A DNA stretch of 64,000 nt. Origin: Acephala macrosclerotiorum. Lineage: Eukaryota; Ascomycota; Leotiomycetes; Helotiales; Mollisiaceae. Below are positions 56,090 through 64,000 of the stretch, in pieces (position 1 is the stretch's first letter; each line of letters begins with the position of its first letter). The notes beneath the pieces are model-generated. The model saw only the letters and a list, made by a program, of their open reading frames with translations. It did not search any database and was not told where the DNA came from. The translations under genes and the position numbers were made by a program. The DNA lies in assembly GCA_014904845.1 (NCBI GenBank), contig MU119338.1, positions 1-64,000 of the forward strand, in the 5' to 3' direction.

Positions 56090-57462
56090 TCATTCCTTCT
56101 GGTGGGCTTCAGAGATTTTTTGTCCTCCCAGTCTCATGAACGGTGATTGCATCAACTTTTGCCAATCATGAACCATATTCATGGTTCGGACAGACATCTC
56201 CACCTCCTCTCCACCTCGTTTGATCATTTCCTCCTCATATTCATTGATAATGCTAGCAAGTTTGCTCTTCTCCTCATCTCTTTGAATTGTCTTCAATGAC
56301 TTAACCAGAATGGCTGCGTCTCGAATACTTTGTCCCAGACCTTGGCCACGATCTGGCACCCATCAGCTTCATTCCAGCCTTCCAAGAAAGTCACTTACAT
56401 GGAGGCATAGGATGTTCGGCATCTCCAGCAAGTGTAATTCTCCCACCGTGGTTGTCCCAAGGTTGAGGGATCCAATAATACAGCCTGTCATTGAAGACCT
56501 TCGTATCATCCTCCACTTCCGAAAACGAGCTCCTCCAGGGCTCTGCCAGAGACACAGACTTGCTCCTTACCCTCTCCACGATCTCACCATTGTCCATCTT
56601 TTCAATCCATTTCCCTAAAGTCGAGTTCGCAAGATAAAATTCCCAAGTCGTCGGATCGTCAGGATCAGTGACGTTCGAAACTTTCTCGTAAGCTTTCATC
56701 TATATCTCGTGAAGTAGGAGAGTCGTACCGGCAACCATGTTAAACATCCCATCAGGGTGATATCCAAACGCAACCTGCCGATCAAGGCTCCTCACTCTCT
56801 TCGCGACTTCCGGATCCGCATACTTTGCAACAGTAGTGTAAAGTTCCAAATCACATACCGTCCTCTTCGCCTTCTCAGCACCCAGTAAAGCCTCCCTCAC
56901 CGCGCTCCTCGTCCCATCCGTTCCTATCACCAAGTCGCCCCCAATACTCTCCTCCTCCCCACCCACTTCAAACTTCGCAACAATTCCATCATCTACATAT
57001 TCCACACTAGTAAACGTCATCCCATACCTGACCTCGATCCCCTCGGCACAAAGTTTCCTCATTCGTCGACGAGAGACGTTGATAGTATCCGGGCGAGGGA
57101 TTTCGTGAATCTTCCCTCCAGTGGCTGTATTGTAAATTGGTGTGCTCTCATAGCCAGAGGACGGGAACACGTGATAGGGATCGGTGTATGCTTCTCGGAG
57201 ACGGGAGTAGAGGGGTGCGGGGAGGAGAGATTCGAGGTCGGTGCCTGCATAGTGGACGCCAAGGGTCCATTCTCGTGTTCTGGTGTCCTTTGAGGGTGAG
57301 GATTCGAATATGGTATATTTGATGCCTGCCTATGAGCTTCTCAGGTTCTGCCGGGTCTAAAGGAAAAGTCAACGGGAGATGACTTACCGCTTTGAGACCC
57401 TGTGCAATCAAGAGACCAGTGATGCCAGCGCCAATGATGAGGACATGGATACTTTCCGCCAT
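56090..57462 (-). pseudogene. FAD-dependent monooxygenase (salicylate hydroxylase-like) with one in-frame stop
   Basis: Three exons, join(56090..56352, 56399..57329, 57388..57462): 1,269 nt, 423 codons. It starts MAESIHVLIIGAGITGLLIA (Rossmann GxGxxG), then AGIKYTIFESSPS (after a 58-bp intron), GGDLVIGTDGTRSAVREALL (DG motif), and LAGDAEHPMPPYRGQGLGQS (the family GD motif) across the second intron. The frame is continuous except for TAG at 56700-56702, following LLLHEI and preceding MKAYEKVSNV. CAG to TAG would suffice, and it cannot be an intron because no GT-AG pair of plausible length preserves the frame. All other family signals are intact, so the gene died recently or the stop is a sequence error. 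Role unknown: hydroxylation of an aromatic or polyketide. Confidence 0.8.
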
Positions 57463-57943
57463 CGTGTCCTTGAGTTTTCTTCTTTTTCCTCGAGATTCTA
57501 GGTGGTATTGCGACTTTCTTGGATATTCTTTCCTCAGTCTGACATGCAGGTGTAAGCAGGAGAATACTTTCTCCGCCCGACTCCGACAGTCTAATTCGAG
57601 GAGAATTCTAGCACGGAGACACTTCCCTTGAGAATGGTCTTATGCCTGAATTATCATCGTATGCTTATCACAACGGCAACGAGTTCTGAGATGCTTTCAT
57701 GACGATGTCAATAGGTGTCGGCATTTAGAAGGGTATCCAAACTTTACCCGATTGTGGATGGCAGCTGTCATCTAATTAGGAAGAAGTTTCTCCATGTCCA
57801 TAACGCAAAATTCTTTGCTATTTCTTACTAATTATTCGGACACTCTATCAATCAATACATCTCATGATCTCCTAGGTCATTCTTTTCATCGCAAACGGGT
57901 ATCGTAACAATTTTCGATCGAAAGTCCTCTCCCAAACCCCGAC
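57463..57943. other. Intergenic, no gene seen
   Basis: Promoter of the FAD gene and 3' flank of the permease. Confidence 0.35.
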
Positions 57944-59871
57944 TCATTCCTCTCGTAGCCTCCTAGAGAACACATTCCTCGTCCACCCATCATCCATCAA
58001 CGTACTCACTCTAATTAATTCATATCCTCCAATTTTCGGCAAGACTTTCGCCCAAATCAACCAGTAAACACCTCCCGCAAGCAATATTCCAATTCCGACA
58101 ACGCAGTGAAGATAGTAAGGCAGGTGTTCATAAACATTCTGTCCGGCAGATGGTGGGACGAAAGGTGCAACCACGAGGTAGATGTTTGATAACAGGAAGA
58201 AGACTGCGATAGGGAGAGTGGCGCGAAACGGAGGCGTCCATTGTTGAGGATTGCGGTGGATGGAGAAGGGGTGCAGGTAGAGGTGGATGAGCCCGCCGGC
58301 AACGAAGACATTGACGACTGCTAAGGGGTATGAGATGACACTAGAGTGAAATTTTTAGTGGCGATCTTTGGAAATGTTTGCTGCGGGTGGCTTACTTGAG
58401 CAGGAAATTATATGCATCTCCAGGTGGTGGAGCAAGCATGATGATGACAGAGACAACCCAGTGCTCGAATAATCCCATGAAGGGAGCATCTCGGGGTTTG
58501 TTGCTGGCCCAGAGCTTCGAGAAGGGAATGACTCCTTCTCGCCCGATTTCCTGCACCACTGACGTATTGTTAGATATCGTTAACTCATTACTAGAGAGGG
58601 GCAGCTCACATCGACCTTGAGAGAAAATGACACTCAGGACATTCCCGAAGGCAGACAAGGCAACGAACACAGAGAGGACTCGCTCTGCCCGAGGACCGAA
58701 CATGTTCCTGAAGAAAGTTGCAGCGACGATACGACCTGAGCTAATGATTTCGGCTTTAGGCACAGCTGCGAAGTAGGCAATCTAGAAAATTTGTCAGCAG
58801 CGCGTGGCACTTGGAATATTTTGGCTTGACTAACGTTGACAAGCATATAAAGAATTGACACAAGAATAATCGCTGCTGGAGCCGATCTTTTCAGTGTTCG
58901 AACGGCATCTTTGGTTTCGGACAATGCATAGTTGGCATTGCTGTACCCGATGTAAGACCAAATGACATTATAGAGCGCGGTAACAACTCCATATCTGCGA
59001 GGTAGTCAGTAATTATTAACTGTGTGGGAACCTCCGGGAAAACGTACGCGCTACCAGTAGTACCAGCGAACGCATTGCTGAAGTTGTCAGGCTTGTCAAT
59101 GCGAAGGTGTCCGCCAAGTGCAACAAATCCAGAGATGATGATCAGGGCGAGGATCAACAGCTTGACTGTACCCAAGAAGTTCTGCAATCTCAATCCCCAA
59201 TTCAAAGCCAGTCCGTGAATCAAGAACGCAGTGGTGATGCAAGCAAGTCCGATACCACGTTGATTCCACCTGTTGACCTCGACATTGGCGGCATTGAGAA
59301 TGTACTCCCCAAAGATGACGGAATTTGATCCTGCCCATCCGAGCAAGACCACATAGCCTGCATACATGGCAGTGACCAAAAACTTTGGCTTTCTGTAAAC
59401 GTACTCGAGGTAGTTCTTCTCTCCTCCGTTCCTGGGGATGCCTGTACCGAATTCCATGTAGACTAACATCCCGGCAAAGCAGATCAGCATTCCACAAACC
59501 CACATCATTAGAGCGAGTCCGACGGAACCAGATAGCTCAAGGATAGAGCTTGGCGTTGCGAAGATACCTGTCCCCACCATACGGTTGAAGATCAGGAAGA
59601 CAGCGGAGACCCATCCGATTTGTCGACGAGACTCGCTCGTCTGGTAGTTCTCGATGTCGCCTAGAGGTGGGAAATAAGCAAAAGTACTTTGGAAATCCAT
59701 TTTGGGAATCAAACCTTCCGCAACAACAGGCTCGAGGACAGCCTCGTGTGTTGCATCCTTGATAGGATGCTCGGTGCTAGATTTCGCATCTGAACCTAAT
59801 GGCTTGTCTGAAACACGGCCATGGAGGAGTGCGTTGCGACCATCACGAAGACGGTCCCTGATTGAAGGCAT
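57944..59871 (-). CDS. Amino-acid permease, LAT/MUP1-like, five exons
   Basis: join(57944..58340, 58396..58558, 58610..58781, 58835..58994, 59048..59871): 1,716 nt, 571 aa, all introns 51-55 bp GT-AG, no stop. A cytosolic N-terminus of about 75 aa is followed by about 12 membrane segments. The start of helix 1 is RRQIGWVSAVFLIFNRMVGT and then GIFATPSSIL, with the family's IxRMVGTGIF motif; then GGEKNYLEYVYRKPKF, WSYIGYSNANYALSETKDAV across intron 1, and VLSVIFSQGRLVQEIGREGV across intron 3. The C-terminus is short (RNVFSRRLREE). It resembles yeast high-affinity methionine permease MUP1 and its fungal relatives. Start: MPSIRDRLRDGRNALLH. Confidence 0.9.
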
Positions 59872-60475
59872 GATAGGTGTTGAATTGACCCTTGCTCATC
59901 CACAACCTTTTCGTGTAACAGATTCGGAAAACACACTTAGAAGTTCAATCACATGAAGTGAAGTTAACGGCGATACTCCAACGCCGCGGCCACTACCCAT
60001 AATATATGAGAGGAAATAACAGGAGATGCCAGCAGCTGAAAAATGTTTTCTTCGTACTTGAAAATTTGTGCGATTGCGAATATATCGTCAAAAAGATGCA
60101 ATTCTGACCAGTACCAAGAACTGCCTTGTGCACCGCGATATAAAGGCGCTGATTGGGAGAGCCAAGCACACAAGAAGAATGGCCCGAATCAAGACGTAAT
60201 TTTTACCACATCGACCCACTTGGCGACGGAGCCGCTACCAACATACGATCAGTTAAAACTCAAGTCTTGCTCTATGGTGAACTTACCATGATATTCCGCC
60301 ACGGATATCACAATCATCGCAAGCATCACCCCACCGGTTTCTGACATCCGTCAATAGCCGGCGTGGGATGCTGCCGCTTGGTCTTGCTATGGTAGCCGAC
60401 GAAAAGGGGATGGGTTCACGTGACACGTAAGGACAACATAGAATGACTTCGGTTTCGCCGATTTGCCAATATATT
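59872..60475. other. Flank of the permease; edge of the gene island
   Basis: Ordinary composition until about 60,475, where GC content collapses abruptly. No gene is supported. Confidence 0.4.
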
Positions 60476-63400
60476 AGCGATTAAAGTAATTAAATCTTTG
60501 AACGTGAATATATTATTATAATTTTAAAAAAAATTATATATAAAAACGAGTTGAGAATACCATTTTTATAACTGTCTCAAATTATTTCGAAGTTTGCGTA
60601 AAGTCGTTGAACGGTAAAAAATAGCGAAGGTAGACGTAAACGAAATTCGTATAAAAATATTATTCGATTTTCAATTTTCTTTTTTTTTTTCGATTTTTTT
60701 TTATTTCTCTAATTTTGAATTCTAGTACTCGTTATATTTTTAGTTTTTACGTCGTAATATAATATTTATTATATTTATTATTATATTTATATAATATATT
60801 ATATATTTAATTATATTTTTAAACCGATAAAACTATCTATTTAATATTAATATTTAAAAATATCTCTATATTTATTTCTTTTTTTTTATCGGTATTTTTT
60901 AAAGTATTTAATTTTTTTATAAATTAAATTTTTTATTAATCGATTATTTTTTAAATTGATTGTTTCGTTTAATATATTATTATTTTTACATTTTTATTTT
61001 AAAATTAAATATTTTAATTATTTTTTAATAAAACTTTTTTAAATTTTATAATTAATTAAAAATAATTATAAAGTTTTTATATATTAAAAACGATATTTAA
61101 TACGTGTTTAAAAATATAATTAATAATAAATTCGAATATAAAATTAATTTCAAGTAAAATATACTATGAATTATATTTTAAAATAAAAAATTAAACTATT
61201 TTTTTCGATTAAAAATTTATATATATTATTAAAAACTTTTTTTTAATTTAAAAATAACGTTTTACGAATTAAATATTTATTTAAAAACGCTTTAAATAAA
61301 ATTCAATTTATAAATAAATTCGAGTTTTTATCGAACGAATTTTAATTATTAAATATAATATAATATTACTCGAAAAACGTTAAATAATCGATTTTTTCGT
61401 CGGAATTTCATTTTTAAAATTAAAAAATAATTTAAAATCGATTTTATACGTATTAATAATACTATTTTCAATATTTTTAAAAATTGGTTTTAAAAATTAA
61501 AAATTTTAATTATTAAAATTATTAAATCGAAAAATCGTTAAAATATAAACGAAAAAAAAATTATAAAAAACTAAAAAAAAAAAAAATTAATAATAATAAA
61601 TATCGAAAAATATTTTATTTAAAAAAAATAATTAAAATTTAAAATTTGAATTTTATTTATTAAATGTATTCTAATAATCGAAAAAATATTATATTTATTA
61701 ATTATATTTAAAAGTAAATTAATTTAATAATAATAATTTCTTATAAAATTATATTTTTATAAAAATTAAAAATAAATAAATTTTTAACGATATTATTTTT
61801 AAATAATTATAAAAAGTTTTTATATTTTAAATAATATTACATATATAAATATAATATTAATTTAATAATTATATATAATATTAAATTAAATCGAGATTAA
61901 TATCGTTTATATTAAAATTAAAATTATATTTTTTAATTTTTATACGTTTATTAAATTTATAATTTATAATTAATTAACGAATTATTTAATTTATTTATTT
62001 ATTTCGTTTTTAGTAATATTAATATTAATTAATAATTGTTTAATTAATTACAAAATAATTAAATTTATAAAAAAAAAATTTTTTTAAATAATTTATTTTT
62101 TATAAAAAAAATATTTAAAATAATTAATATATTTTCGAAAAAATAAAAATTTATAAAAAATTTTTTATAAAAACGCGTTGAAAATATCGAAATTATTAAA
62201 AACTTAAAAAAAATAATACGAAAACGATTTTAAATTTATATTAATTTATTCGAATTTATATTAAAAACGAATTTTTAAAATTTTTTTTTACGTTTTTATT
62301 TATTATTTAATCGAAAACGTATAAATATTAACGATAATATTTATTCGAACTCGAATTAAAATTTTTAATTTTTTTATTATTTATTACGTAATTATTTTTT
62401 AAAATAGCGAATTTTTTTACGATAAAAATAAATAAAAAAAAAATTTCGATTTTACGAACGAAAAAAATTTTAACGAAAAAATATTAAATAAATATATTTT
62501 TTATTATTTCGAAATATATAAAAAAAAAAAAATTTTAATTATAATTTATAAAAATATTTTTAAAAAAATTTCGAAAATTACTCGTAAAAGATTTTACGTT
62601 TAATATATAAAAAGTTTATTCGTCGTTTATAAAATTTTTTACGTATTTATAAAATTTAAATATCGAAAAATAAAAAAATTATTATCGATAATTTAAAAAA
62701 AGTTTTTTAATAAAAAAAAATTATTAATCAATTAAAAAATAACGAAAATTTCTTTTTTTAATAAAATCGATCAATTTAATTAATAAATCAAAGTATTTTA
62801 ATATTAATATTTAATAATTAAAATATAATTATTTTTATAATTTTAATTATTAATACGAACTTTTTTATTACGAATACGATTATTTTTACGATTATTTTTT
62901 ATATTTTTTTTATTATAATTTTTTTTTATAAATACGAACTTATTTAATACAATATAAAATATTTTATTTATTTATTAATAATTTTTTTAATAATAATCGA
63001 ATTAATATAATAATATATAAAATATTTTTATTAAATTATTTATAGATTTAATAAAAAGTATAATAAAAAATTATACGATATTTTTAATCGTAAATTATTA
63101 ATTTTTTATAATTATTATAATAAAATCGAACTATTTTAAAATTAATATAATAAAATATTTTTTATTAGTTTTATAAAACGTACGAGCGCGTTTTATTATA
63201 ATAAACTTTTAAAAAAAAGTTTCGATTTTATTACGCTAATAATAATAATAAAAATTTAATTCGAAATTAAAAAAAATCACTAATTATATATATTTTTATA
63301 AAGAAAAATAATTTTAATAAAAATTATTACGAATAATTTAATAAAAATTAAATTAAAATACTTATAAATATTTTTTAATTAATTTTAAAAAATTTAATTA

Positions 63401-64000
63401 AATTTATTATCGAAATATTAAACGAAATATAATTTGCGAAATCAAATTATTAGTGTTTATCGAAATATTAAAAAATTTTATTTTATTTTTTATAAATTCA
63501 TTAATATTTTTAAAAGCGTTTACGTTAAATTGCGATTAATAGTAAGTATTACGACGCGATTACGTGAAATATAGTAGTATAATTTAAATTCTATTTTTTA
63601 AAATTAAAAAAAAAACGAATTCGATTAAAATTAAATTGATTGTATTTATAAAAAATAAAATAAAAAATACAATCGAGAATAAAATCGAGAATATTAAAAT
63701 CGAAATTTTTTTTAAAATAAATATCGTAGAAATTATAAATTTTAAAGAGAATTATACTAAAAAAAATATTATATATATAATAAATCGAAATATTAATTTA
63801 TAAAACATATAATAAAAAAACGATAATAAACACATATAAAATTTCGATAGTAAATTTAATATATAATAAATCGAGATATTATAATAATTTATTATTAAAA
63901 ATTTTTTATTAAAATCAAAAAAATAAAAAATTTATTAAAAAATATTTAAATAATAAAAATTAATTAATTATTAATAAATATAAAAATAAAAAACGAAAAT
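60476..64000. repeat. AT-rich, RIP-degraded isochore (right)
   Basis: Same character as 1-5860: almost only A and T, the remaining C/G mostly in CpG, no open frames. The boundary is sharper than on the left. No transposon family is recognised. It continues past the end of the window. Confidence 0.85.

Noticed and set aside
1..64000. Search for a biosynthetic gene cluster, CRISPR array or prophage
   Set aside because: No backbone synthase (PKS, NRPS or terpene synthase), no regularly spaced repeats and no bacterial-type genes; the FAD monooxygenase, hydrolase and carriers alone do not make a cluster.

Overview
The window looks like a piece of a filamentous ascomycete (Pezizomycotina) chromosome. 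It has short GT-AG introns (about 46-131 bp, several with a visible branch site), fungal-only families (2EXR, HET, FSH1-type hydrolase, Dal5/Tna1-type and DHA-type MFS carriers, secreted fungal proteins) and RIP-like decay of repeats. The class is not certain; Leotiomycetes is a guess. There are no bacterial or organellar features, and I found no tRNA or rRNA gene.

Layout. Positions 1-5,860 and 60,476-64,000 are extremely AT-rich isochores without genes. Between them lies a gene island of about 55 kb. Its left half (5.9-32.3 kb) carries an intact six-exon Dal5/Tna1-type MFS carrier, a sulfotransferase-like gene with an internally shifted segment, a 2EXR pseudogene, a nest of DNA transposons (a piggyBac-like element, then a Tc1/mariner-like element that itself contains a second piggyBac-like copy), a secreted DUF8021-like protein, a LINE fragment abutting a second 2EXR pseudogene, a third 2EXR gene with a frameshift, an intact CAX-type cation/H+ exchanger, a small MITE-like element, a secreted Cys/Ser/Thr-rich protein, and a large RBR-type E3 ubiquitin ligase.

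The middle (33.6-51.3 kb) is a gene graveyard mixed with a few good genes. It holds a broken TAP-type serine hydrolase, an intact unknown protein, an intact pirin, a HET-domain gene with one early stop, an MFS pseudogene with several stops, a GMC oxidoreductase pseudogene and a frameshifted secreted beta-propeller. The right part (52.7-59.9 kb) is mostly intact: a Bsc6-like MFS carrier, an FSH1-family hydrolase, an FAD monooxygenase with one in-frame stop, and a MUP1-like amino-acid permease with five exons.

How they work together. I see no clear biosynthetic cluster: the genes are mostly transport, hydrolysis, secretion and self/non-self accessory functions typical of subtelomeric or isochore-bordered regions. 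The most notable global signal is the mutation pattern. In the AT-rich blocks nearly every remaining cytosine sits in CpG, and comparing the two piggyBac copies shows CpG sites preserved while C in other contexts has become T. That suggests a RIP-like process that spares CpG, unlike the classical Neurospora CpA-biased picture.
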